From NCBI RefSeq assembly GCF_000327485.1, contig NC_019943.1, positions 930,001-994,000 of the forward strand: a stretch of 64,000 nt of DNA. The letters are read 5' to 3'. Position 1 is the stretch's first letter; each line of letters begins with the position of its first letter. The DNA is from Methanoregula formicica SMSP (GTDB taxonomy: Archaea; Halobacteriota; Methanomicrobia; Methanomicrobiales; Methanospirillaceae). Shown piece after piece: positions 16,897-25,054 of the stretch. The translations under genes and the position numbers were made by a program. The notes beneath the pieces were generated by a model that saw only the letters and a list, made by a program, of their open reading frames with translations, was not told the origin of the DNA and ran no database searches.

Positions 16897-17622
16897 ATGG
16901 CAACAGGTGTCAAGATACCCATCAATTATGCACAGGCGGCCGAATCGCTCAGGAAACTCCTGAAGCTGAAAGGCTCCCCGGTTGCGTTCCGGTTCGCGAC
17001 AAAGAAAGAGGACATCCCTGCTGGCATGGAGAAGCTCGACAAGACGATCCGGCACTGCTCCATGGTCGGGCTTGCCAGGAATGAAGGGAAGATCTTCTAT
17101 TCCACGGTGGAAAACCACGAATGCAATGGCGGTGCCTGGTCGCTGGGCTTGAAGGAGCTCACCGAGACCTTAAAGACCGGCGATTTCTACTTTAAGCTGG
17201 GCAAGTTCGAGAGTTCGGCTGCCTGCAAGCGGACCATCGACCGGGTCGCCCACTTAAACCCCGGTGAAACCTACGCGACAATGTACGCTCCGCTCGAAAA
17301 GGCTCCGTTCGACCCGCAGGTCGTCATCATTGTCGCAAGCCCGTGGGCCATGCTTAAGCTTTCGCAGAGCACTATGTTCCGCGTAGGCGGGAGGATCCAT
17401 GCGGAATTCGCAGGCATTCAGTCGGTCTGCGCCGATGCATGTGCCCAGACCTACCTGAACGGGAAGGTCAACTTCTCGCTCGGGTGCGATGGTTCACGGA
17501 AGTTCTCCGGGATCGAGGACGGGGAGATGGTAATGGGCATTCCGGCCGAGATTTTGCCCGAACTTGTCGAGGCGCTGAACGTTGTTGCAGCCGCCCCGGG
17601 ATCGAAGCCTGGTGCAAAATAA
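16897..17622 (+). CDS. DUF169 family protein
   Basis: 241 residues. The N-terminal KLKGSPVAFRFATKKEDIPAG, the CSMVGLAR core and the C-terminal CADACAQTYLNGKVNFSLGCDGSR are typical of the DUF169 family, common in methanogens and other anaerobes; function unknown, with several conserved Cys that could bind a cofactor or metal. Three ATGs are close together (16882, 16891, 16897). The last is preferred since GGAGGT ends 7 bases before it. A TATA-like gatagcacc/ggtgtagat region lies upstream. Confidence 0.85.
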   Translation: MATGVKIPINYAQAAESLRKLLKLKGSPVAFRFATKKEDIPAGMEKLDKTIRHCSMVGLARNEGKIFYSTVENHECNGGAWSLGLKELTETLKTGDFYFKLGKFESSAACKRTIDRVAHLNPGETYATMYAPLEKAPFDPQVVIIVASPWAMLKLSQSTMFRVGGRIHAEFAGIQSVCADACAQTYLNGKVNFSLGCDGSRKFSGIEDGEMVMGIPAEILPELVEALNVVAAAPGSKPGAK

Positions 17623-17673
17623 CTTTTTTCACACACTCCCGATATACACCGGAATGATCAGTTTAAAAAAAGA

Positions 17674-18078
17674 TCAGATCAGCTTCGATCCCGCTGTTGG
17701 TCCGGGCTTGCACTCGAAGACTTCCGTGATCTTCACGATGACCAGCGACCGTGCAGGAAGTTCGGGTCTCTTCCGGTTGATCTCGGCCTTCATCTCCTCA
17801 TACTCCTTACCGCTGTTCTTGATCGAGGCGACTCCCTTGATCTGGAAACAACCCTTGATCTCCGGCCCCCAGATATAAATGGCAACCTTCGGGTTGGTGC
17901 GGATGTTGGTCATGCTCTTGTTCATGAAGTTGTCCGTGATCCAGATGGTCTCGTCATCGTGGAGGGAGACCATCGCAAGGGGGACCACGTTTGGGGTCCC
18001 GTCCTTCGATGCCGTTGCCACCGGGAAGACCTTCATCTTCGGGAATGCTTCTTTCATGTCTGCGTTCAGCTTCACCAT
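17674..18078 (-). CDS. Pyridoxamine-5'-phosphate oxidase-like FMN protein
   Basis: 134 residues. The sequence VFPVATASKDGTPNVVPLAMVSLHDDETIWITD, then TNIRTNPKVAIYIWG, is the split-barrel flavin-binding fold of the PNPOx-like family. Such small archaeal members bind FMN or F420 and are mostly of unknown substrate. ATG 18078 is chosen because ggtgag lies 6 bases upstream; an in-frame ATG at 18102 would add eight residues. It converges with the DUF169 gene. Confidence 0.85.
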   Translation of the reverse strand: MVKLNADMKEAFPKMKVFPVATASKDGTPNVVPLAMVSLHDDETIWITDNFMNKSMTNIRTNPKVAIYIWGPEIKGCFQIKGVASIKNSGKEYEEMKAEINRKRPELPARSLVIVKITEVFECKPGPTAGSKLI

Positions 18079-18218
18079 GGTGCTCTCACCAGATTTTCCC
18101 AAGGATTCGCAAAATCATATACTTTGTGCATTATATCCGGCACAGGGCCGGCCCGCACCTGCACCCTGCCTGCCACAGGTTGATATGCTGCCGGAGCAAG
18201 ACCGGTGGAGTGATAACC

Positions 18219-18380
18219 ATGCAGGCAAATCCGATGGCGGTCCGGGCCCACGTCCCCATGGCGAAGGCTGCCGGGGCGACAAAAGAGGAGGTCGTGGACG
18301 CCATCCTCATGACGCTCACGGTGTCCGGGATACGGGGCGTTGTCACCTGCCTGTCGGGTGCGGTGGAGCAGTATGCCTGA
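18219..18380 (+). pseudogene. Truncated carboxymuconolactone decarboxylase (AhpD-like) fragment
   Basis: 53 residues beginning MQANPMAVRAHVPMAKAAG and continuing ATKEEVVDAILMTLTVSG. This matches the second half of a CMD/AhpD domain, where a His is followed by an AGAT-xEEV helix. The preceding CxxC redox helix of the family is absent; only its last turn and His remain. A good GGTGGAG sequence 8 bases before the ATG suggests it could still be translated. It may be a degraded gene or a mini-protein. It is not clearly part of a neighbouring operon. Confidence 0.5.
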
Positions 18381-18438
18381 TCCGTTTTTCACGACGCCAC
18401 CTGCCATCGTTTCCCTTATCTCCTGATGCGTTCCACTG

Positions 18439-21084
18439 TTGAGTGTGATGCTGGAGCCACCGGTCAAGAAGGTGCTGTACTGGTGCGACGAGTGCAACGT
18501 CCCGCTGGTCGCGAAGAGCTGTGCCTGTGGCCGCGAGGGAAAGAGGATCGAGCTCCTCCAGCCCTACGAGCTCCGCCCCGCCCTCTCCGCGGACCATGCA
18601 CTGATCCGGCGGCTTGTGCAGGAGCAGTTCGGCGATGTTCCCGTGGCAAAGGTCCTCCTCCTGAACAAGACCGGGGGTGTCGACCGGGCAGACCTCGTGC
18701 TCATGCACGGGGAGCGGTTCGGCTGGCTCACGTTCGACCCGGTGAAGCGGAGTTTTGCCTTCGATCTCGCTCCCGAAGTGCTCCCGTTCATTATCCGGTA
18801 TGCAACCCGGGGTGTGCTGGATCTGGAAGCTATAACGGATATCAGAAAAGGACAGGGGAGGGTTGGCGGGAAACGCCTTGTCCTGACAAGGCCGGTCCCG
18901 AACGGGTCCGTGATCGTGAAATACAAGGGAAAATACGGGACAGGCGTGGTAAATGACGGGTCGATCAAGGTAAAGGAGCTTGCCGCCGTTGAGCCCCGCA
19001 CCCGCCCGGACCCGGACTGGGATGTGGTGATCGAAAAGAACCGGTACCATCTGAAGAACCTGGAGCGGAACGCGGTCCGGGCGATAAAACACCACATTAC
19101 CGACCGTCCCACCGCGAATATCTCGTTCTCCGGCGGCAAGGACAGCACGGCAGTGCTCCACCTTGCCCGGAAGGCCGGCGTGACAAAGGCCTTCTTTATC
19201 GATACCGGTCTTGAATTCCCCGAGACAATCGCATTCGTGAAGTCGCAGGGAGTCGAGATTGTCGGGGGTGCGGGTGACTTCTGGCAGGCTGTGGAGAAGG
19301 CCGGGCCGCCGGGGAAGGACAACCGGTGGTGCTGCAAGTTCCAGAAGCTCCGGCCGCTCAAACTCTACCTTGCAAAGGTCGGTCCCTGCGTAACAATCCA
19401 GGGCAACCGGTGGTACGAGTCCTGGAACCGGGCAAGTCTCGAAGAGACGAGCCAGAACCCCGACAACCCGCTCCAGCTCAATGTCTCGCCCATCCGGAAC
19501 TGGCGGGCCCTTGAGGTCTTCCTCTACCTCTGGTGGCAGAAGGCAGAGATGAACCCTCTCTACGAACAGGGCATCGAGCGGATCGGCTGCTTTCTCTGCC
19601 CGGCCATGCTGGAGAGCGAGTACGAGCAGATCCGGGTCACCCACCCGGAGTACGCAAAGCGCTGGGACGACTTCGTGGAACGATGGGCTGCAAAGAAAGG
19701 GCTGCCGGAGGAGTACTGCCAGTGGGGACTCTGGCGCTGGAGAGCGCTCCCGAAGAAGATGCGGGAACTCTGCCGGGAGAAGGGAATTGCAGTGAACGAG
19801 GACTTCACCCTGAAACAGACCGGGCCAAAGAAGAGGGCTGATGAAATGGTTGATATCGGGAGAGAGAGAACGATGAAGACAGCAATGCAGGAAAAGCCTA
19901 CGGAGGACCTCGATCTGACCGGGATAAGGAAAGACTTCCCGCTCGTTTCCGAGGTTGTATACTTCGACAATGCAGCAACCAGCCTCTCCCCGGAGCCGGT
20001 CATCCAGTCGCTTGTCGAGTTCGAGCGTAACTACCGTGCCAACGTGGGGCGCGGCATCCACCGCCTCACCCAGATCGCGTCCCAGCGGTACTGGCACGCC
20101 CACGAGAAGGTGGCGGAGTTCATCGGCGCAAAAGGTGGCGTCACCGTCTTCACGAAAAGCTCCACCGAGTCGATCAACATGATGGCGCAGGGATTCGCGT
20201 GGAAGTCAGGTGACCGCGTGCTCACCACTGTTCTCGAGCACCACGCAAACCTTCTGCCCTGGTACCGGCTGAAAGATCGTGGCGTTGCTGTCGACTTCGC
20301 GGACATCAGGGACGATTACACGTTCGACCTTGCAGCATTCGAGGCCGCCATCACGGACAGGACGCGGCTTGTCGCCATCACCCATACCTCGAACGTGCTG
20401 GGTGTCATTACCCCCGTGCAGGAGGTCGCGAAGATCTGCCACGACCACGGGGCCCTCCTCCTTGTGGACATGGCCCAGAGCGTTCCTCACATGCCCGTTG
20501 ACATCATGGCGCTCGGTTGCGACTTTGCGGCTTTCTCCGGCCACAAGATGCTCGGCCCCACCGGCACGGGCGTTCTCTGGATGAAGGAGCCGGTCATCGA
20601 GCCGCTCCTGCTGGGAGGAGGGATCGTGGAGTCCGTCACGCGGTCAGGATATACGCTGGTGGAAGGGTACCAGCGATACGAGGCCGGGACCGGTAACATC
20701 GCAGGGGGGATTGGCCTCGGGGTTGCGGTTGACTATCTCATCCGGCTCGGCATGGAGCGCGTGCGGAGGCACGAGCAGGCACTCACCACGCGGGTCATTG
20801 ACGGCCTCAAGAAAATGCCCCGTACTACGGTCTATGTTCCCGATTCCCCTGACAGGAGAGTGGGGGTGATCTCGTTCACGGTCGAGGGACTGCACCCCCA
20901 CGAGGTTGCCCAGCGTCTTGACGAGATGGCCGATATCATGGTCCGGTCCGGCCACCACTGCTGCATGCCTCTCATGGACCGGCTCGGGCTTCCGAATGGG
21001 ACCGTGCGGGCAAGCCTCGGGTTGTACAATACTATAGATGAAGTGGATCTCTTCCTGGCAACAATGGAAGAGATCACCCGGTAA
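18439..21084 (+). CDS. Fusion: PAPS-reductase-like sulfotransfer domain + SufS-type cysteine desulfurase
   Basis: About 881 residues. The N-terminus has a zinc ribbon (CDECNVPLVAKSCACG), then a PUA-like region (about 120-180), then a PP-loop ATPase of the PAPS-reductase family (SFSGGKDSTAVLH near 233) with Cys pairs WCCKFQ and CFLCPAM. After a linker near 470-490 comes a complete class V aminotransferase: the PLP lysine in SGHKMLGPTG is near residue 703 and the catalytic Cys in SGHHCCMP near 841. The second half would release sulfur from cysteine and the first could transfer it to an adenylated substrate. TTG 18439, GTG 18445 and ATG 18448 are all possible starts. The fused order is continuous, with no frameshift. 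Confidence 0.88.
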   Translation: MSVMLEPPVKKVLYWCDECNVPLVAKSCACGREGKRIELLQPYELRPALSADHALIRRLVQEQFGDVPVAKVLLLNKTGGVDRADLVLMHGERFGWLTFDPVKRSFAFDLAPEVLPFIIRYATRGVLDLEAITDIRKGQGRVGGKRLVLTRPVPNGSVIVKYKGKYGTGVVNDGSIKVKELAAVEPRTRPDPDWDVVIEKNRYHLKNLERNAVRAIKHHITDRPTANISFSGGKDSTAVLHLARKAGVTKAFFIDTGLEFPETIAFVKSQGVEIVGGAGDFWQAVEKAGPPGKDNRWCCKFQKLRPLKLYLAKVGPCVTIQGNRWYESWNRASLEETSQNPDNPLQLNVSPIRNWRALEVFLYLWWQKAEMNPLYEQGIERIGCFLCPAMLESEYEQIRVTHPEYAKRWDDFVERWAAKKGLPEEYCQWGLWRWRALPKKMRELCREKGIAVNEDFTLKQTGPKKRADEMVDIGRERTMKTAMQEKPTEDLDLTGIRKDFPLVSEVVYFDNAATSLSPEPVIQSLVEFERNYRANVGRGIHRLTQIASQRYWHAHEKVAEFIGAKGGVTVFTKSSTESINMMAQGFAWKSGDRVLTTVLEHHANLLPWYRLKDRGVAVDFADIRDDYTFDLAAFEAAITDRTRLVAITHTSNVLGVITPVQEVAKICHDHGALLLVDMAQSVPHMPVDIMALGCDFAAFSGHKMLGPTGTGVLWMKEPVIEPLLLGGGIVESVTRSGYTLVEGYQRYEAGTGNIAGGIGLGVAVDYLIRLGMERVRRHEQALTTRVIDGLKKMPRTTVYVPDSPDRRVGVISFTVEGLHPHEVAQRLDEMADIMVRSGHHCCMPLMDRLGLPNGTVRASLGLYNTIDEVDLFLATMEEITR

Positions 21085-21222
21085 TTTTTGCTCTGCACAT
21101 CCTTTTTTGTGGAGTATTCCTGTTCTTCCCGTGCCGGATTTATTTATCATGATTTAATATGTAGGAATCACCAAACATCTTCACGCAACCGGGCCATGCG
21201 GCCCATCCGGATGTGATAGCCC

Positions 21223-22023
21223 ATGAAGAAACAGCAGATTGCTGACATTTTCTCCCGTGTGAGGGAGAAACGCCCGCTTGTCCACCATATCACGAATTAC
21301 GTGACAGTCAATGACTGTGCCAACATCACGCTCTGTGCCGGCGGTGCCCCGGTCATGGCCGATGCCGTGGAGGAAGCAGTGGAGATGGCAGCGATAGCAA
21401 ACGCACTTGTCCTCAACATCGGGACACTCAACAGGGTACAGATCGAGTCCATGGAACTTGCCGGCAGCATGGCGAACGAACAGAAGATCCCGGTCATCCT
21501 CGATCCGGTGGGGGTCGGTGCAACGCAGTACCGGACAAAGACCGCACAGCGGCTCATGGACCGGCTCGATATTACGGTCCTCAAGGGCAATGCCGGCGAG
21601 ATCGGTGTGCTGGCCGGTGCCGAAGCAAACGTCAGGGGTGTCGACTCCCATGGATTGTCCGGCGACCCGGTCTGCATTGCACAGGAGTATGCGGAGGCAG
21701 CCGGCCTGACTGTTGCCATCAGCGGTGCAACGGATGTAATCACCGACGGGAAGCATACGCTGCTCGTGGAGAATGGCCACCCGATGATGGGCAGCATCTC
21801 CGGAACAGGCTGCATGGCAGCATCCGTCACCGGAGTTTTTGTGGCTGAATCAAAAGATCCGGTCCTTGCAGCAGCTGCAGCCTTTGCCGCGTTCGGCATT
21901 GCCGGCGAACGGTCAGCGGCATCGGCGCGGGGACCCGGCAGTTTCAAGAAAGGGCTCTTCGATGAGCTTGCCACCCTCTCCCCGGAAGACCTTGCCCGGG
22001 CAGCAAGGATGAAAACCGTATAG
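21223..22023 (+). CDS. thiM: Hydroxyethylthiazole kinase
   Basis: 266 residues. ThiM phosphorylates 4-methyl-5-(2-hydroxyethyl)thiazole in thiamine salvage. Visible signatures are [16 protein letters not shown] at the N-terminus, [23 protein letters not shown] and the anion-hole/catalytic motif [10 protein letters not shown] near residue 195. Length is normal. thiE follows after 7 bases, so the pair forms a thiamine operon. No thi-box riboswitch is evident upstream (only 138 bp). Confidence 0.96.
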   Translation: MKKQQIADIFSRVREKRPLVHHITNYVTVNDCANITLCAGGAPVMADAVEEAVEMAAIANALVLNIGTLNRVQIESMELAGSMANEQKIPVILDPVGVGATQYRTKTAQRLMDRLDITVLKGNAGEIGVLAGAEANVRGVDSHGLSGDPVCIAQEYAEAAGLTVAISGATDVITDGKHTLLVENGHPMMGSISGTGCMAASVTGVFVAESKDPVLAAAAAFAAFGIAGERSAASARGPGSFKKGLFDELATLSPEDLARAARMKTV

Positions 22024-22030
22024 CAATCCC

Positions 22031-22675
22031 ATGAAACTTGACCTGTACGTTATCACTGACGAAGGCCTTGCAGGCGGCCTGCCGCACAGCGAGATCGCCC
22101 GGCGGGCGGTTCTTGGTGGTGCTGACGTCATCCAGTTCCGGGACAAGACCCTCACCTCCCGCGAGATGGTGCGGGTTGGCCGCGAGATAGGGGAAATTAC
22201 GCGGAAGGCCGGAACGCTCTTCATCGTCAACGACCGGCTGGACATTGCTCTTACCTGCGGGGCTGACGGCGTCCATCTCGGCCAGGATGATATGGGGTGC
22301 GGCACGGCCCGCCAGCTCTCCCCGGCCGGATTTATCATCGGTATATCGGTGGGGTCCGTTGACGAAGCCCTTGCCGCAGAACAGCAGGGTGCCGACTATG
22401 TGGCAGTCAGCCCGGTCTTCCCCACCGGCTCAAAAGCCGATGCAGGCCCGGGATACGGGCTCGCCACCCTGAAGGATATCCGGTCTGCCGTCAGCATATT
22501 GGTCATCGGCATCGGCGGCATCGGACCGGCCAATGCTGCTGACGTCATTGGAGCAGGAGCGGACGGGATCGCGGTCATCTCCGCGGTTGTCTCGCAGCCT
22601 GATATCACGGCAGCGGCACGCAGGCTTTCTGCGATCATTGCCGCATCGAAACGCGCACGGGGAGGAACGCCATGA
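22031..22675 (+). CDS. thiE: Thiamine-phosphate synthase
   Basis: 214-residue TIM-barrel enzyme joining HMP pyrophosphate and thiazole phosphate. Motifs VIQFRDKTLTSREM, FIVNDRLDIALTCGADGVHLGQDD, GADYVAVSPVFPTGSK and VIGIGGIGPANAADVIGAGADGIAVISA cover the phosphate and pyrophosphate sites. It is 7 bases behind thiM and overlaps the next gene by ATGA (22672-22675), indicating translational coupling. Confidence 0.96.
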   Translation: MKLDLYVITDEGLAGGLPHSEIARRAVLGGADVIQFRDKTLTSREMVRVGREIGEITRKAGTLFIVNDRLDIALTCGADGVHLGQDDMGCGTARQLSPAGFIIGISVGSVDEALAAEQQGADYVAVSPVFPTGSKADAGPGYGLATLKDIRSAVSILVIGIGGIGPANAADVIGAGADGIAVISAVVSQPDITAAARRLSAIIAASKRARGGTP

Positions 22676-23058
22676 CGGGCGGTACCACGCCGCGTTTTGT
22701 CCTGCACGAGCATTTTGCCCGGCACCACCACTTCGACTTCCGGCTGGAGCACGACGGCGTGCTTGCCAGCTGGGCAGTGCCCAAAGGGCTGCCGGAGAAG
22801 GCCGGCGAACGGCGGCTGGCGATCGCAGTCGAAGACCATCCCCTCGACTATATCGGCTTTGAGGGAACGATCCCGGAAGGGGACTACGGGGCAGGAGAAG
22901 TGAAGATCGCCGATACCGGGACGTACGAACCTCTCGAATGGGGGCCCGGGCGCATCGAAGTTCACTTAAGCGGCAGCCGGTATACCGGAAAATACGTTCT
23001 CATCCGGTTTAAGAAAGCAGGGGAAAGAGAGTGGCTTGTCCTCCGTACAAAAGTGTGA
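22672..23058 (+). CDS. Stand-alone LigD-type 3'-phosphoesterase
   Basis: 128 residues. FVLHEHFARHHHFDFRLEHDG carries the His/His/Asp/Arg metal site of the phosphoesterase domain of bacterial DNA ligase D, and VEDHPLDYIGFEGTIPEGDYGAG holds the third His and the substrate loop. This domain removes 3'-ribonucleotides or 3'-phosphates from DNA or RNA ends. In archaea it often occurs without ligase or polymerase domains, as here. The start ATG overlaps the thiE stop, an odd pairing with thiamine synthesis. Confidence 0.93.
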   Translation: MTGGTTPRFVLHEHFARHHHFDFRLEHDGVLASWAVPKGLPEKAGERRLAIAVEDHPLDYIGFEGTIPEGDYGAGEVKIADTGTYEPLEWGPGRIEVHLSGSRYTGKYVLIRFKKAGEREWLVLRTKV

Positions 23059-23119
23059 TCCGGCCCGGAGAACGGATCCCCCGGGTAGTTCCGGGAGGTG
23101 GATCCGAAAACGGGGGCAA

Positions 23120-23128
23120 CTTATAAGA
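23120..23128 (+). promoter_or_regulatory. TATA-like element before PAS sensor
   Basis: cttataaga lies about 55 bp before the chosen start at 23180 and separates this gene from the thiamine/phosphoesterase operon. Confidence 0.45.
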
Positions 23129-23179
23129 AATTCCGCACTCCATCTTCAACAGAAGATTAATGTGCAGGTCCGAAGCGAT

Positions 23180-24217
23180 ATGAATGCCGTGTCACCGCGA
23201 AACACTCTCTGGCTCTCCGTTACGGGGCTTTTGACCCTGGGGATCATCCTCATATCGATATACTCTTTAAAAAATGGCTTTACCGACATCTTCCCGTACT
23301 TCTACATCCTCCCCATCCTGATGATCGCCTGGTGCTGCCCCCGCTATGCAGTGTATTTCACCGTTGTCCTCGGCTGGGTATTCCTCGGCATTGTCTATCT
23401 GTACGGCCCGGCCAGCATCCAGCTCTACGCAGCAAGCATGGCATTCTTCTATATCTTCGTCTCGCTTGGTGTGGTGCTTGCCGCCTTCTCAACGCAGGTC
23501 GTGCAGGAGAGGAAATACCGCGAGATCTTCGAGACCTCGCAGGCCGGCATCCTGACGATCAGCCGCGAGACGCGGAAGATCCTGGCAGCCAACCGGAAGG
23601 CCGCGTCCATCCTAGGATACGCAAGTGACGAACTTTCGGGACTCGACTTTGGCGATCTCTGGTTCGACTCCAAACAGGAGGTTGCTGCCATCAAGAAGAT
23701 CCGCGACGAAGGGACGATAGCGGAGATGGAGGTCGCGCTGCGGAAGAAGGACCGGACCGTGATCTGGGTGCTTGTCTCGGCAGCCGTCAGCAAGGAGGGA
23801 TTTACCGTGCTCTCGTTCATGGACATCACGGAAGGCAAGCGGATGAAGGACGAGCTGATCGAGTCCGAGCTCCGCTACCGCACCCTTTTTGACGGGGCAA
23901 GCGACGCGATCATCCTTCATGACATTGACGGGAAGATTTTCGAGGCCAATGTCATCGCAAGCCGCTACCTCGGGTACACGAAGAAGGAGTTCATGAACAA
24001 AAGCCTCTACGATCTCGCCGTTGTTCCCGGCACTATGTTCCCTTCTGACGAGGTAAAACAGTTCACGGCACGGGGCCATATTCTCTTTGAGTCGGAGCTC
24101 AGAAAGAAGGATGGCAGCGCGATGAAAGTCGAGATCAGCAGCCGTGTCACCGAGTATTTCGGGATGCCTGCCGTCATGAGCACGATCCGCGATCTCTCGG
24201 AACGGAAGCTGGCCTGA
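23180..24217 (+). CDS. Membrane PAS sensor without output domain
   Basis: 345 residues. Four hydrophobic helices (about 10-105) form a membrane domain. They are followed by two PAS units: the first starts at YREIFETSQAGILTISRE (about 112) and the second at YRTLFDGASDAIILHDIDG (about 232). Each ends in a PAC-like DITEGKRMK or DLSERKLA. No kinase, GGDEF or receiver domain follows, so the protein ends where a histidine kinase would normally begin. It may signal through a partner or be a truncated kinase. ATG 23180 follows aggtccgaag; the open frame extends upstream but lacks a domain there. Confidence 0.82.
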   Translation: MNAVSPRNTLWLSVTGLLTLGIILISIYSLKNGFTDIFPYFYILPILMIAWCCPRYAVYFTVVLGWVFLGIVYLYGPASIQLYAASMAFFYIFVSLGVVLAAFSTQVVQERKYREIFETSQAGILTISRETRKILAANRKAASILGYASDELSGLDFGDLWFDSKQEVAAIKKIRDEGTIAEMEVALRKKDRTVIWVLVSAAVSKEGFTVLSFMDITEGKRMKDELIESELRYRTLFDGASDAIILHDIDGKIFEANVIASRYLGYTKKEFMNKSLYDLAVVPGTMFPSDEVKQFTARGHILFESELRKKDGSAMKVEISSRVTEYFGMPAVMSTIRDLSERKLA

Positions 24218-24227
24218 GATCGTTCGT

Positions 24228-24536
24228 ATGCAGCAGGAGGTGATCTCCCTGCACTCAAAGGCCGGGCGGCTGGTTCTGGATTATGGGAAGGGGGCGCTTC
24301 TCGGGCTTGTCCTGTACCTGCTCCTCTCTGCCCTTGTTTTCTCCTGTGGGCTCATGACCACACCGGGCAGCGAAACCCCGTGGTCCGGTCCAATCCTCCG
24401 GGCAGTCGGGGCGTTCTTTATTGTCGCATATCCTGTGGGGGATTCCCCTGTTCATGATCCTCGGTGCTCTCTGCCGTGGCCGGAAATGAAACCCGGCGGG
24501 GCGCAGATTGTGGGGACGAAAAACCTGCGTGGGTAA
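24228..24536 (+). CDS. Small membrane protein, probable frameshift in C-terminus
   Basis: As read, 102 residues with one clear helix (LLGLVLYLLLSALVFSCGLM) and a second (ILRAVGAFFIVAY). After FFIVAY the reading frame becomes hydrophilic. The next frame reads LWGIPLFMILGALCRGRK and stops at 24489, which completes a second membrane helix with a basic end. A one-base change near 24430 would join the two, so this is likely either a recent frameshift or a sequencing error. It begins 10 bases after the PAS sensor and may be co-transcribed with it. Unknown function. Confidence 0.5.
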   Translation: MQQEVISLHSKAGRLVLDYGKGALLGLVLYLLLSALVFSCGLMTTPGSETPWSGPILRAVGAFFIVAYPVGDSPVHDPRCSLPWPEMKPGGAQIVGTKNLRG

Positions 24537-24560
24537 AGGAAAACTGCAGGAAAAGAACGA

Positions 24561-24632
24561 AGCCGCCGGAGGGACTTGAACCCTCGACCTGCTGATTACG
24601 AATCAGCCGCTATACCGCTAAGCCACGGCGGC
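24561..24632 (-). tRNA. tRNA-Thr (anticodon CGT)
   Basis: Read on the minus strand from 24632. The acceptor GCCGCCG pairs with CGGCGGC, and the D arm GGCTTAGCGGTATAGC is present. The anticodon stem GCTGA/TCAGC holds loop TTCGTAA (anticodon CGT, reading ACG). The T arm contains GGTTCAAGTCC. No CCA is encoded and there is no intron. Confidence 0.95.
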
Positions 24633-24680
24633 GCAATACCTCACAATATCGGCTTTTGCGTTAATAAAAATATGTGTGGA

Positions 24681-24974
24681 TTACGAGTAACCGGAGAGTG
24701 TCGTGACGTTCTGCTGTGCCGGCTGCTCCTTGGGCGCGATGGTGCCGAACTTGGACTCGTAATCGGCAACGCTCTTTGAGAGGACCGCAACGAGGTTCTT
24801 CGCGTGCGAGGGTGTGATGGAGACGATGGCCTTTGCCCGCGCCTGGTTCACCTGCGGGAGCTGGTGGAGGAAGAGGAAGGTGAACTCATCGTCCTTGTAC
24901 GCAACCTGGATCATGTTGCTGTATACGGGGTCGAGCGTGGGCGGGATATTGACAGATATTTCCTGGGATGCCAT
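24681..24974 (-). CDS. DUF3467 family protein
   Basis: 97 residues. The pattern SNMIQVAYKDDEFTFLFLHQLP then ARAKAIVSITPSHAKNLVAVLSKSVADYESKFG matches the small DUF3467 proteins found in archaea and bacteria, of unknown function. The C-terminal tail is Gln/Thr-rich. ATG 24974 lies just after the start of the divergent Cas4-like gene region (81 bp apart). Confidence 0.8.
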   Translation of the reverse strand: MASQEISVNIPPTLDPVYSNMIQVAYKDDEFTFLFLHQLPQVNQARAKAIVSITPSHAKNLVAVLSKSVADYESKFGTIAPKEQPAQQNVTTLSGYS

Positions 24975-25054
24975 GCAATTAGTGTTTTCCCTGAAAGATT
25001 ATCCGTCTTTTCCTGTCTGGATGTCCCGCAACTATCTTCTTCTCCCGTTCCCAC

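Noticed and set aside
18343-20103. Long minus-strand open frame of 586 codons opposite the PAPS-reductase/cysteine-desulfurase fusion
   Set aside because: It is an antisense frame in high-GC DNA. The plus strand has complete domain motifs, and this frame has none.
21085-21222. TPP riboswitch upstream of thiM
   Set aside because: The 138-bp leader lacks the conserved CTGAGA/GGGTGC-type blocks; only a short gggcc-type hairpin could be seen.
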